The position numbers were made by a program, and so were the translations under genes. From JAAXKN01 sp050258815 (GTDB lineage: Bacteria; Bacteroidota; Ignavibacteria; Ignavibacteriales; SURF-24), in NCBI GenBank assembly GCA_050258815.1, contig JBLMZM010000070.1, forward strand, positions 73,963-137,962: DNA of 64,000 bases, given 5' to 3'. The notes below the pieces were generated by a model. The model searched no databases. It saw only the letters and a list, made by a program, of their open reading frames with translations, and had not been told where the DNA came from. Every line of letters starts with the position of its first letter. The stretch's first letter is position 1. Shown in pieces: positions 17,422 to 26,487 of this stretch.

Positions 17422-19077
17422 ATGACTAAACTTAAGTTTGCCTTTGCTTTAATGCTGCTATTAATAATTACAGGCTGCAATAAAAACAGGTCCAGTGATG
17501 GCAGCCGGGTTGTTGCAGGCATTACTGCAGACATTGAAAACTTTAGTCCTTTGTATGCATTCAGCGTAGACGAAGGTAATATAAGTGAACTGCTCTATCT
17601 GCCTCTCGTAAGTCACAGGTGGAATCCTGAAAAAAGTGAAATTGAAACCTACCCTATGCTGGCAAGCAAATGGGAGTGGAACGAGGATTCCTCTTCAGTT
17701 ATTCTCTACTTAAGAGATGACGTAAAATGGTCCGATGGCCAAAGCTTTACAGCCGCTGATGTGGTCTTTTCATTTGACGCATATTCTGATCCCCTCGTCC
17801 AAAGCCGTTTATACGGAGCTTTCGGTAATTTTTATACCGATTCATTAAACCACATTCTGCCCGAAAAGACCTTTGAGGTCATTTCTCCCAATAAATTAAA
17901 GATTAATTTCAGGCCGGGAGCTAATGCCGGCATGTATGACATAGATTTTCCCATCCTGCCCGGACACGTGTTTGATAAAGTTGAAAGGAAAAGTTTCTCT
18001 ACGGCTGCCGAAAACTTTAAGCCGGTAACAGATGGCCCATACCAGTTAAAAGAATGGAAAAGAAACCAGTTTATCAGCCTGAAGGCAGATCCGCGATCCT
18101 TTCTTCATAAAGAAGGGTCGGTAAACAGCATAATATTTAAGGTTATACCGGATTATAATAACAGAATTCTACAGCTTAAAAAAGGTGAAATAGATCTTCT
18201 GGAAGAAATTAAGTCCAATGATGCATCTGCACTAAAGGAACAGGCGGGCTTAAATGTTGTGTCAGTGAAAGGACGCGAGTATGATTATGTAGGCTGGAAC
18301 AACATTGATCCGGCATCATTTATTAAGAATAATAAAATTGTGCCTCATAAACTCTTTGGAACTCCGGCAGTCCGCAAGGCCCTTACCTATGCGATTAACA
18401 GGCAGGAAATTATTGAGGAGTTTCTTAATAATTATGGTGAAATCTGCTCTGGGCCCATATCTCCGATTTTCAGGCAGGCATTGAACAGAGAGGTTAGTCC
18501 TTATGGCTACAATCCCGAAAAAGCAAGAGAGCTGTTAAAAAATGAAGGCTGGAGGGATCGGGATAATGATGGTATTCTTGAAAAGGGTACTCAGAAATTC
18601 AGTTTTACTCTTGCTATACCGGGGGGAAATCCGCGCAGGGCTTTTGCTGCATCGGTCATAAAGCACAATCTGCGCGCTGTGGGAATAGACGTTAGGGTAG
18701 AAACGCTTGAACTGGGTTATCTTATTGATAATTTAAATTCAAAGAAGCTGGATGCCTGGATCGTCAGCCTTTATATACCGCTCCCCTTTGATCTGAAGAG
18801 CTGCTGGCATTCTGATCTGAAGGCGGCGAATCTGAACTTTGCCAGCTACAGGAATAAAAATGCCGACTACATTATTGAGCAGATCCAAAAGACAAATTCC
18901 CCGGATGAGCTAAATAATTATTACAAAAAAATCCAGATGCTGCTGCACGAAGACGAGCCCGTGTCGTTTCTTTACTGGGTCGACAACGTGGTGGCATACA
19001 ATAAAAAAATTAAAAATATTAAAATAGATCCTCTGGGTGTAATACATGATTGCTGGGAATGGTCAACTAAAGATTAA
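17422..19077 (+). CDS. Peptide-type ABC transporter substrate-binding lipoprotein (SBP family 5)
   Basis: 551 residues. A short signal peptide ends in the lipobox ITGC with the lipidated cysteine at C19, so it is anchored at the periplasmic face. The body shows the family 5 solute-binding pattern: an early VLYLRDDVKWSDGQSFTAADVVFSFD motif near 95-115, TDGPYQLKEW near 205 and VRKALTYAINRQEII near 315. This family binds oligopeptides, dipeptides, nickel or oligosaccharides; the ligand cannot be read from sequence. The permease gene follows after 6 bp, so this is the first gene of a long plus-strand operon. Confidence 0.9.
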   Translation: MTKLKFAFALMLLLIITGCNKNRSSDGSRVVAGITADIENFSPLYAFSVDEGNISELLYLPLVSHRWNPEKSEIETYPMLASKWEWNEDSSSVILYLRDDVKWSDGQSFTAADVVFSFDAYSDPLVQSRLYGAFGNFYTDSLNHILPEKTFEVISPNKLKINFRPGANAGMYDIDFPILPGHVFDKVERKSFSTAAENFKPVTDGPYQLKEWKRNQFISLKADPRSFLHKEGSVNSIIFKVIPDYNNRILQLKKGEIDLLEEIKSNDASALKEQAGLNVVSVKGREYDYVGWNNIDPASFIKNNKIVPHKLFGTPAVRKALTYAINRQEIIEEFLNNYGEICSGPISPIFRQALNREVSPYGYNPEKARELLKNEGWRDRDNDGILEKGTQKFSFTLAIPGGNPRRAFAASVIKHNLRAVGIDVRVETLELGYLIDNLNSKKLDAWIVSLYIPLPFDLKSCWHSDLKAANLNFASYRNKNADYIIEQIQKTNSPDELNNYYKKIQMLLHEDEPVSFLYWVDNVVAYNKKIKNIKIDPLGVIHDCWEWSTKD

Positions 19078-19083
19078 ACCGCT

Positions 19084-20067
19084 ATGAATATGGAGTTGTT
19101 TAAGGCACTACTAAAGAGATTGATCAGTTCACTTATAGTCTTATTTATCAGCATCAGTATTATCTTCCTGTTGATCAGAGTCTCCCCCGGTGATCCGGCC
19201 CAGAAATTCCTCGGCCCGGGACTGAGTCCCCGGCTCCTGGAAAATGTTAAGGCTTCCTACAGCCTGAATAATTCGCTTTCTGAACAGTACTTTTATTTTG
19301 TTAAAAATTTTTTATCTCTGAATCTCGGGGTATCCTATACCTACAGGCTCCCTGTTCTGAGTGTTATTGCAGAGTATCTTCCCTTTACGCTGCTGTTTTC
19401 GCTGCTGAGTTTTTTAATCCAGATTTTTTGCAGCATAGTGCTGGTTATATTTGCAGGTAAATACAGGGGCCGCATTATTGACCATCTGATTTCCAGGTCT
19501 TTTCTTGCCCTTTATTCGGTTCCCGCTTTTCTTATAGGTCTTGGCCTGATATATATATTTTCCGTTAAGCTGAATATGCTTCCCTCCTCGGATTTAAGAT
19601 CTCCGGAAGTTCAGGGGCAAATTCTCAGTCAGATATGGGATATTGTCTCTCACCTTATACTTCCTCTGCTGACACTCTCGCTTCCGGGTCTGGCAATATT
19701 CTATACATACCTGAGGGATAATACAGAAGAGATTTACAATAAGCCTTTTATAACCTATCTGCGCTCAATGGGTGTCAGTGAAAAGACAATACTGAAAAAA
19801 CACATAATACCTAACGCTATTTCGCCCCTGATTTCAGTTGCCGGAATTGAACTGGGCTTATTATTTTCGGGAGCATTTATTACTGAAGTCATATTCAGCC
19901 TGCCGGGACTGGGAAGGCTAACAATGAATGCGGTCTTTTCAAGGGATTACCCTCTTATAATCGGATGCACGTTTGTATCGGGACTGCTGATACTCATAAC
20001 GAACCTGGCGGCCGATTTTATAAAGTTCAGGATTGATAAACGATATCTGAAGGGCATATTTAACTGA
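19084..20067 (+). CDS. Peptide-type ABC transporter permease (DppB-like)
   Basis: 327-residue inner-membrane protein with about six hydrophobic segments. The DppB pattern is present: LIRVSPGDPAQKFLGP at about 36-51, LGVSYTYRLPV, YSVPAFLIGL near 150 and the ATPase-contact EAA-like loop TYLRSMGVSEKTILKKHIIPNA near 225-250. It sits between the binding protein (6 bp) and the second permease (1 bp gap) and would form half of the membrane channel. Confidence 0.9.
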   Translation: MNMELFKALLKRLISSLIVLFISISIIFLLIRVSPGDPAQKFLGPGLSPRLLENVKASYSLNNSLSEQYFYFVKNFLSLNLGVSYTYRLPVLSVIAEYLPFTLLFSLLSFLIQIFCSIVLVIFAGKYRGRIIDHLISRSFLALYSVPAFLIGLGLIYIFSVKLNMLPSSDLRSPEVQGQILSQIWDIVSHLILPLLTLSLPGLAIFYTYLRDNTEEIYNKPFITYLRSMGVSEKTILKKHIIPNAISPLISVAGIELGLLFSGAFITEVIFSLPGLGRLTMNAVFSRDYPLIIGCTFVSGLLILITNLAADFIKFRIDKRYLKGIFN

Positions 20068-20068
20068 T

Positions 20069-21340
20069 ATGGCAATACGCATAAAAATATGGCATTTTCT
20101 GCTGTTGTTATGGCTTGTGCTGCTGATATTAAGGCTGGACATGTTTTATCATCTTGCTATACTGGCAAAAGAATATCTCGTTCTGATAATAAGTGAGGGA
20201 TTTACACTAAAGCCGGACTTGCAGCTGATTGATCTCTGGATTGAATTAGCTGTTTTTATTCTGATGCTGCCCTTTGGCATGTATGCGGTAAAGCACTTTT
20301 CTTTTATGTCCGGCAAATTGAAATTTTACAATGTCTTTTGTATTGTTCTACTGTATTTCTTTGTTTTCGTTCCGGTGCTGACAAAAGAAAATCCTGATAA
20401 CCAGAAAAATCTTTCTGTTACAAGGCTGCTGCCCCCTTTGAGTACGGTGAAAGTGCTATGCCTGAATTCGGTTACTGAGGGCAGCGGGTCGGGTTTCCGC
20501 AGCATGAGCAGAAGGATAATAAATCTTTCTGATGCGCAAAGGGTATTCATGGACAGTATGAGCTATGGTGACAAAACTTTTATATACCAGAAGGGCAAAA
20601 AAAACGAAATAGAGGCTGGACTCGTTGAATTAAACCAGGGAAAGCCGGTAATCAAGAATAAAACATTTTTGTTTGGAAGTGATGAACTTGGACGTGATAT
20701 ATTTGTCAGGGTAATGTATGGCATCAGGACCTCTCTGCTGACGGGTATATGTGCCTCGGTGATTTCATTTATAATAGGACTCCTGGCCGGGTTTCTGGCC
20801 GGATACTATGGAGGGGCAGCGGATGTTGTCCTGAGCAGGTTTGCTGAGAGCTTTTTGACTTTTCCCGTAATTTTTCTTGTCCTTTTAATCCTTGCCTTAT
20901 TTGGTAATTCCTTCGGAGCTGTTATCTTTGTACTTGGAATATCAGGCTGGATGAGTCTTTTTAAGATCGTGAAATCTGAAACCATTGTAATTAAAAATAA
21001 AGAGTATTTTATTACTTCCAGAATGCTGGGCTTAAGGAAGAGGCAATTGATCTTTAGTGATCTGTTGCCGGTACTCATTATACCGGTTGCTGCTAACCTG
21101 GTACTGCAGGTATGCAATGTAATAATGGCCGAGTCGGCCCTGGGTTATCTGGGACTGGGTGTTGGAGAGAGTTATCCTACGTGGGGATCAATGATACAAT
21201 CCGGACAGGAATATATATATCAGGCCTGGTGGCTGGTATTCTTTCCAGGAGTTATGATAGTTTTAACGGTGCAGGCCATAAGGGGTCTGGGCAACAGCAT
21301 CAGCTGTCATTATAATACAAGATTGGCAAATGATAAATAA
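20069..21340 (+). CDS. Peptide-type ABC transporter permease (DppC-like) with two extra segments
   Basis: 423 residues, about 120 more than typical DppC. The core is clear: FGSDELGRDIFVRVMYGIRTSLL near 205-228 and the ATPase-contact loop ITSRMLGLRKRQLIFSDLLP. The extra length has two sources. An N-terminal block of about 85 residues carries hydrophobic helices before the canonical first helix (FYNVFCIVLLYFFVF), and about 75 polar residues sit between the usual LLPP and GSDELGRD motifs, predicted to lie on the outer face. Its last 11 bp overlap the kinase gene start at 21330, so transporter and kinase are translated from one mRNA. Confidence 0.85.
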   Translation: MAIRIKIWHFLLLLWLVLLILRLDMFYHLAILAKEYLVLIISEGFTLKPDLQLIDLWIELAVFILMLPFGMYAVKHFSFMSGKLKFYNVFCIVLLYFFVFVPVLTKENPDNQKNLSVTRLLPPLSTVKVLCLNSVTEGSGSGFRSMSRRIINLSDAQRVFMDSMSYGDKTFIYQKGKKNEIEAGLVELNQGKPVIKNKTFLFGSDELGRDIFVRVMYGIRTSLLTGICASVISFIIGLLAGFLAGYYGGAADVVLSRFAESFLTFPVIFLVLLILALFGNSFGAVIFVLGISGWMSLFKIVKSETIVIKNKEYFITSRMLGLRKRQLIFSDLLPVLIIPVAANLVLQVCNVIMAESALGYLGLGVGESYPTWGSMIQSGQEYIYQAWWLVFFPGVMIVLTVQAIRGLGNSISCHYNTRLANDK

Positions 21341-24300
21341 CAGATATATAGTTGAACGGAAGATTGGCGAGGGGCGCAGCCAGGTATTTCTGTGTACTGA
21401 CAGGTATATGCAGGACAGGCAGTTAGCCCTGAAGGTACTGCCGGTGGCGGTTACTTCCGATGAGGCATATATCTTCAGGGGTGAATACCTGACCCTGAAT
21501 AAATTAAATCACCCTAATATTATCAAGGCCTTTGAATACGGGACGATTCTGAAGGCTGACAGCCGCGAAGAGCACATATACGGAATAGCAAAAGAATGCA
21601 GATATATTGCTATGGAGTATTTTGAGGGTAAGAGGCTTCTTGAGAACCCAATCTGCAGAAATGAAAAGATACTTGAAAAAATCCTCGCCCAGATCTGTTC
21701 TGTACTGTATTATCTTCACCAGTCAAATTACACATACAATGACCTGAAGGGTGAGAACATACTGCTAGCCGAAGGCAGAAGTTCTGTAGACGTGAGATTT
21801 ATTGATTTTGAATTTTCTAAGAACATTACCAAACAGAACAACAGTCTGCTTTCGGGTACCCCACACTATCTTTCGCCTGAAATACTGAGAAATGAACCTG
21901 TTGATATAAAGACTGATCTGTATGCTCTTGGAGTACTTCTCTACAGGATGATGTACGGCAGCTTCCCATTTGAAGGACACGCTCAGAATGAAATATTCCA
22001 GTGTATACTGAATAAGGATGTAGTTTTTCCTGCATCCAAATATTCCGGCAGGCTGAAAGAAGTAGTAAAGAAGCTTTTGTCCAAAGATCCGCTTCAGCGT
22101 TACAGCTCCTCGCTGCAGGTTCTTGAGGCCCTGGATATAACGATTGACAATGACATAATTGCAAACTGGCAGCCCGTCAAATCTTTTGTCAAAAAGGGCG
22201 AATATTTCCAGATCAAAGAATACCTGTCAAATAAGCACGAAATGAACGCTCTTCTCATTCAGGGTCCGGAAGGAAGCGGTAAGACCACTCTCCTGAAGAA
22301 AATAAATTCCGAAATGGAGAATGTGGTCTACATCAGGCACCAGGAAAACCTGAGTTCTGAAAAAAGCCTTTTAAGTGAGATACTCTTTAACAGAAATGTA
22401 TATGAAAAACTCGATGAGAACTTAAGGGAAGATATAATAGCATATCTGAATTCCGGGGTCAATTCATTTGATCAGGTTAAATCATTCATTATAAAGATAT
22501 GTTCATCCACAGAATTTGTTATAATTCTGGATGATATAAATCTTTATGATGAATACAGGCTGAATATTCTCTCGGAATTATTTTTGATAATGCAAAGCCG
22601 CAAAATCAAAATAATTCTTAGTGAAACTGCGCCCGTCTCAGTTACCTATAATGTTGTAAACAACCTGAATGAGATAGAACTTAAACCCTTTAAGGAACCT
22701 CAGGTTCGTGAATTACTGACAAATTCCCTGGCCTCTTTTTACCCATACGAGAAGATCATTCCTATAATATTACAGTACTGTGACCTCTTCCCTGGCAGCA
22801 TCGTGAGCCTGATGCAGAATATGCACATGTCCGGTGTAATCAAAATCCATTCCGGTGGAATACAGATCCAGGCAGGAGAAGAAAACCTTGAAATGCTTGC
22901 TCAGAGGCAGGATGAAAGATACGGTAAGCTGATAGAAAGTCTGACGGATACAGAACTTAAAACCTCACGGTTCATATCCTCATTTGAAATATATCCTGAT
23001 GCCAATATTATCTCATCGCTCCTTAATAAAACAGTGCAGGCAACAGATGCTATTACTGCGAGTCTCAGAAAGAAAAAGATACTGGATTCTGATGCATCTG
23101 AAACCGGTATCAGAATAATTTCCGAAAGCCTCAGAAAATTTATTTATTCAACCATTGCCCGTCCCGGGCGGCTGCATTATATAATTGCAAAAAAACTGGA
23201 ACAGGCTGCCCCGCAGCTGAATCCCGTGGAACTGGCGCGCCATTATGAACTTAGCGGCCATTATGAAGAAAGTTACGATATACTATGGAAAGAGCTACAG
23301 GATCCGGAGAAAAACCATGCTCTTGATTACTGTAAAAGTATCATGCTGAAGCTGATTGGCTTTCCTCTTGCTGAGGAAAAATTATTTGCTGTAAGGGCTG
23401 AGTACTGCAGCCTCCTGTACAGGCTGGGAAAGATTAACGAGTGTCTGTTAACGGCAAGAGAGCTCCTGGACAAGGAATGCTGTCCTGCTTATAAAAAGGC
23501 CGATCTGATGATGCTTGAAGGGATGTGCCTTATTGAATCCGGGGAACCCGAAGCAGGCAAGCAGCAGCTGAAAGGGCTTCTTTCAGAAGTAGCAGAAAAG
23601 CAAAAACGGCTTACAATTCTCCTGAACATTGCTTATGCCGAACTGGATCAGACAATGTATGATAATGCAGCTGAAATTGCACTCGGACTTACGCGCGAGG
23701 CGGATGTACCACCTGAACTCCTGGGGAAAGGATTTAACCTGCTCGGTCTTATCGAGCTTTACAGCAGAAATAATCTCGAAGCGGCAATCGGTTATTTTAA
23801 TGAGGCCCTGGAAATATACACCAAAGCAAATTTGCTGATGCAGGTTGCCGCAATTAAGGTTAATATTGGCAATATTTACAATATGACCGGAGAGTATGAG
23901 GCTGCCGAGGAACACTGGAAGAAAGCGCTTTTAATCAATCTTTCGATAGGCAATCTTGACCAGGAAGCAAAACTGCTGCTGAATTACGGAATTTTTAATT
24001 TTGAAAAGCTGAATTTTGAGACTGCAATAGAACAGTATCAGAATGCAAAATATATTTTTACTAATCTTGGCAACAGGACGTCGGTAGGTATGGCTTTAAC
24101 TAATCTGGGCGAAGTTTATCTCAAGATTTGTAATTATCAGGCTTCATTTGAAAGCATTACTGAGGCAATAAATATTTTCCGCAGTGTTAAAAACCCGGCC
24201 GAAGAGGCAGAAGCAGAGTTCATGCTGGGTAAGTATTATTTTCAGATTGGGGATAATGAGGCTCTCTGTACTGTAATCAATGACTATGGACTCCTGCTGG

Positions 24301-24908
24301 GAGCAAATAATCTGAATGAAAAATACGGCGATTACCTGGATTATCTCCTTGTGCTTAAGGCAATTCAGTGTAATAACATGGAGCAGGCCATTGAAGGCTT
24401 GAAAAAGTCGGGCGAGCAATTCCTGATCCGTTCCGAGAAGCTTAATTTTATAGAATCCACCCTTCTTCTTGCAGGCCTGCTTATAAAACAAAATCAGCAC
24501 GCCGAGGCTTTGGAGATATTAAGCGAAGAGTTGTTCTGTAATTTATGCGAGGGGGATGTGTATGCTGTTGCCGAAAAATATCTGCTGATGAGCAGGATCG
24601 ATCCTGCCTGCGTAAAAGAGGAACTAAAGCCATCTTTTGACTATCTGCACCAGGCATACGAATTACTGGAAAGTCAGAACGTAGGTGAAATCACCTGGAA
24701 AATACTATTCTCACTTGCTGGCCAATACTTTGACAGGGGAAATACTACCAAGGCCGAAACATATATAATTTATGCCAGAGAGCTGATATTCTACATTGCC
24801 GATCAAATATCTGCCGGCTATCTGAGGGAAACTTTTCTCTCTTCCCCGGAAAGGAAAGCTGTGCTTGATAAACTAAAACTTATGCAAGGACTTATTACAT
24901 GCCTTTGA
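21330..24908 (+). CDS. Ser/Thr protein kinase - STAND/AAA-type NTPase - TPR multidomain protein
   Basis: 1192 residues in three parts. (1) Kinase domain, about 5-265: Gly-loop IGEGRSQVF, K35 in LALK, catalytic loop YNDLKGEN with D138, K140 and N143, then DFE with D159, and GTPHYLSPEIL. The usual HRD is YND and DFG is DFE, but all catalytic residues remain, so activity is likely. (2) NTPase, about 290-560: Walker A GPEGSGKT at 312-319 and an ILDD Walker B near 393. (3) About 650-1160: a TPR superhelix, ending in the LRETFLSSPERK pattern known from kinase/ATPase/TPR regulators. No membrane segment is seen, so it is cytosolic. It overlaps the permease gene by 11 bp and the sigma-54 activator by 10 bp. 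Confidence 0.9.
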   Translation: MINNRYIVERKIGEGRSQVFLCTDRYMQDRQLALKVLPVAVTSDEAYIFRGEYLTLNKLNHPNIIKAFEYGTILKADSREEHIYGIAKECRYIAMEYFEGKRLLENPICRNEKILEKILAQICSVLYYLHQSNYTYNDLKGENILLAEGRSSVDVRFIDFEFSKNITKQNNSLLSGTPHYLSPEILRNEPVDIKTDLYALGVLLYRMMYGSFPFEGHAQNEIFQCILNKDVVFPASKYSGRLKEVVKKLLSKDPLQRYSSSLQVLEALDITIDNDIIANWQPVKSFVKKGEYFQIKEYLSNKHEMNALLIQGPEGSGKTTLLKKINSEMENVVYIRHQENLSSEKSLLSEILFNRNVYEKLDENLREDIIAYLNSGVNSFDQVKSFIIKICSSTEFVIILDDINLYDEYRLNILSELFLIMQSRKIKIILSETAPVSVTYNVVNNLNEIELKPFKEPQVRELLTNSLASFYPYEKIIPIILQYCDLFPGSIVSLMQNMHMSGVIKIHSGGIQIQAGEENLEMLAQRQDERYGKLIESLTDTELKTSRFISSFEIYPDANIISSLLNKTVQATDAITASLRKKKILDSDASETGIRIISESLRKFIYSTIARPGRLHYIIAKKLEQAAPQLNPVELARHYELSGHYEESYDILWKELQDPEKNHALDYCKSIMLKLIGFPLAEEKLFAVRAEYCSLLYRLGKINECLLTARELLDKECCPAYKKADLMMLEGMCLIESGEPEAGKQQLKGLLSEVAEKQKRLTILLNIAYAELDQTMYDNAAEIALGLTREADVPPELLGKGFNLLGLIELYSRNNLEAAIGYFNEALEIYTKANLLMQVAAIKVNIGNIYNMTGEYEAAEEHWKKALLINLSIGNLDQEAKLLLNYGIFNFEKLNFETAIEQYQNAKYIFTNLGNRTSVGMALTNLGEVYLKICNYQASFESITEAINIFRSVKNPAEEAEAEFMLGKYYFQIGDNEALCTVINDYGLLLGANNLNEKYGDYLDYLLVLKAIQCNNMEQAIEGLKKSGEQFLIRSEKLNFIESTLLLAGLLIKQNQHAEALEILSEELFCNLCEGDVYAVAEKYLLMSRIDPACVKEELKPSFDYLHQAYELLESQNVGEITWKILFSLAGQYFDRGNTTKAETYIIYARELIFYIADQISAGYLRETFLSSPERKAVLDKLKLMQGLITCL

Positions 24909-26287
24909 GAAAAATCAGAGTGTGTTTGTATTCGGATAATAATGAGACCGCTTCAGTTGTATCCATACTCAATGGAATTGAGAGCCGGGATATTGAGTTA
25001 AAGCTCTGTGATTCATCGGAAATAATTCCGGACGAACAGGATATTACTATATATAACGTGTGCAGGCTGGACTCGCATCTGCTTGCCTGTCCCGAGAAGC
25101 TAAAGGAACGCAGCAACAGCCGGAGCGTGATTTTCACCGTTTCAGGTAAAGACCCCCAGCTGGTAAGTACAATAGCCAAGTTAGGTTTTAACGACATATT
25201 TGTATTTCCTTATGAACTTTACAAGTTCCGTTTATTTATTGAGGAGCTGTTGAAGAAACACTCCGCCAAAACCCCCGCAGAATCAATAAACCCGCAGGCC
25301 TCAGGTGATGTCTCCTCCGGTTTTATTGGTAATTACGAGGAGCTCCCGCATGTACTTTCTTTGGCACAGAAAGCAGCCGATAATCCGGCAATTAATGTTC
25401 TTATACTGGGAGAAACCGGTACGGGAAAGAGCCTGCTTGCAAAACTGATCCATAAGATTTCAAGGAATAATTCCGGTCCCTTTGTCGAGGTGATTTGTAC
25501 GGCAATACCTGAAAACCTGCTTGAAAGCGAGCTCTTCGGGTATGAAAAAGGAGCATTTACAGACGCCAAGAGCAGGAAAAGCGGGCTTTTTGAGCTTGCC
25601 GAGGGCGGCACAATATTCCTGGATGAGATCGGGGATCTGAGTCTGGGACTTCAGGCCAAGCTGCTGCACGTAACGGAAAATAAGGTCATACGCAGATTGG
25701 GAGGCATCAGGGATATTCCGGTAAATACTAGGATCATTACTGCCACCAACAGGGATTTGCAGAAGCAGCTTGAAAGCAATCAGTTCAGGAGGGACCTCTA
25801 CTACCGCCTGAACGCCATAACATTTGAATTGCCCCCGCTAAGAAAAAGAGGGAATGATATAATGCTGCTGGCTGAACATTTTTTTAATGAATTCTGCGGC
25901 GTTTATAATAAAAATATTACGTGTATCACTCCGGAAGCCTGGGATAAGATTCTGAAGTACTCCTGGCCCGGGAATGTAAGAGAACTGCGCAATTCCATTG
26001 AAAGAGCCGTGCTGCTGTGCGATTCCCCTGTTCTGGACGCTAATGGCTTTAAGGAACTCCGGCTGGCTGAAGAAATGGATCTTGGGATTAATGAAGATGA
26101 CCACTTTTTGGCAGAAGCTGATGATATAATCAGGCTCAGGCTGGATTTCAATCAGATGAACCTGTCTGATCTTAACAGATTGTATGCGAAAGAGGTCCTG
26201 GCGAAACTGGCTGGTAACAAGTCTAAAACCTCCAGGGTGCTGGGGGTTTCAAGGCCCACGCTGGATAACCTGCTGAATGATAAATAA
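24899..26287 (+). CDS. Sigma-54-dependent transcriptional activator (NtrC-like) with degenerate receiver
   Basis: 462 residues. Residues 1 to about 120 keep a receiver-like pattern, but the phospho-acceptor position is N53 and the conserved lysine is F103, so aspartyl phosphorylation is unlikely. The AAA+ domain (about 140-370) is intact: Walker A GETGTGKS at 171-178, the sigma-54-contacting GAFTDA loop at 218-223, Walker B FLDEIGDL, arginine finger region RRDLYYRL and WPGNVREL. A Fis-type helix-turn-helix closes the protein (LAGNKSKTSRVLGVSRPTL). It should open promoters with the RpoN holoenzyme. Its start lies inside the kinase gene, and a good -24/-12 promoter lies 131 bp past its stop. 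Confidence 0.93.
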   Translation: MPLRKIRVCLYSDNNETASVVSILNGIESRDIELKLCDSSEIIPDEQDITIYNVCRLDSHLLACPEKLKERSNSRSVIFTVSGKDPQLVSTIAKLGFNDIFVFPYELYKFRLFIEELLKKHSAKTPAESINPQASGDVSSGFIGNYEELPHVLSLAQKAADNPAINVLILGETGTGKSLLAKLIHKISRNNSGPFVEVICTAIPENLLESELFGYEKGAFTDAKSRKSGLFELAEGGTIFLDEIGDLSLGLQAKLLHVTENKVIRRLGGIRDIPVNTRIITATNRDLQKQLESNQFRRDLYYRLNAITFELPPLRKRGNDIMLLAEHFFNEFCGVYNKNITCITPEAWDKILKYSWPGNVRELRNSIERAVLLCDSPVLDANGFKELRLAEEMDLGINEDDHFLAEADDIIRLRLDFNQMNLSDLNRLYAKEVLAKLAGNKSKTSRVLGVSRPTLDNLLNDK

Positions 26288-26317
26288 GGTCCCCATTGGC
26301 ACTGCCGACGGTAAAAC

Positions 26318-26340
26318 TTTTTACAACGCGTGTGTAAAAA
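26318..26340. promoter_or_regulatory. Candidate activator-binding site (inverted repeat) upstream of a sigma-54 promoter
   Basis: TTTTTACA at 26318-26325 and TGTAAAAA at 26333-26340 form a perfect 8+8 inverted repeat with a 7-bp spacer. The TTTACA half-site recurs at 26344-26349 and 26363-26368. The sites lie 50-100 bp upstream of the -24 element, the usual place for enhancer sites of sigma-54 activators, and the activator gene ends at 26287. The binding protein is inferred. Confidence 0.5.
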
Positions 26341-26417
26341 ATATTTACAGTCTAAAAATATCTTTACATCTCTTAAAAATACCAATAAGAAAGAGTAGTG
26401 ATTTTCCTCACTTCCTG

Positions 26418-26435
26418 GTGGCCTGGATTTTGCTT
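26418..26435 (+). promoter_or_regulatory. Sigma-54 (-24/-12) promoter
   Basis: TGGCCTGGATTTTGCT reads as TGGC-N8-TTGC, with GG at 26420-26421 and GC at 26432-26433 separated by exactly 10 nt as RpoN requires. Only the AC after TGGC departs from the TGGCACG-N4-TTGCW consensus. Transcription would start near 26445, leaving a leader of about 43 nt before the lipoprotein ATG at 26488. Confidence 0.75.
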
Positions 26436-26487
26436 AAGGAGCTTAACAATTCATTATAGTTCATCTAATTATTCAGCGAGGTAACAA

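Noticed and set aside
21330..22130. Pseudokinase
   Set aside because: Although HRD and DFG are altered, the catalytic and metal-binding residues D138, K140, N143 and D159 and the ATP-binding K35 are all present.
21330..24908. Anti-phage defence protein (STAND/Avs-like)
   Set aside because: The NTPase-TPR layout is suggestive, but no nuclease, TIR or other effector and no defence neighbours are seen; a transporter and sigma-54 activator argue for signalling.
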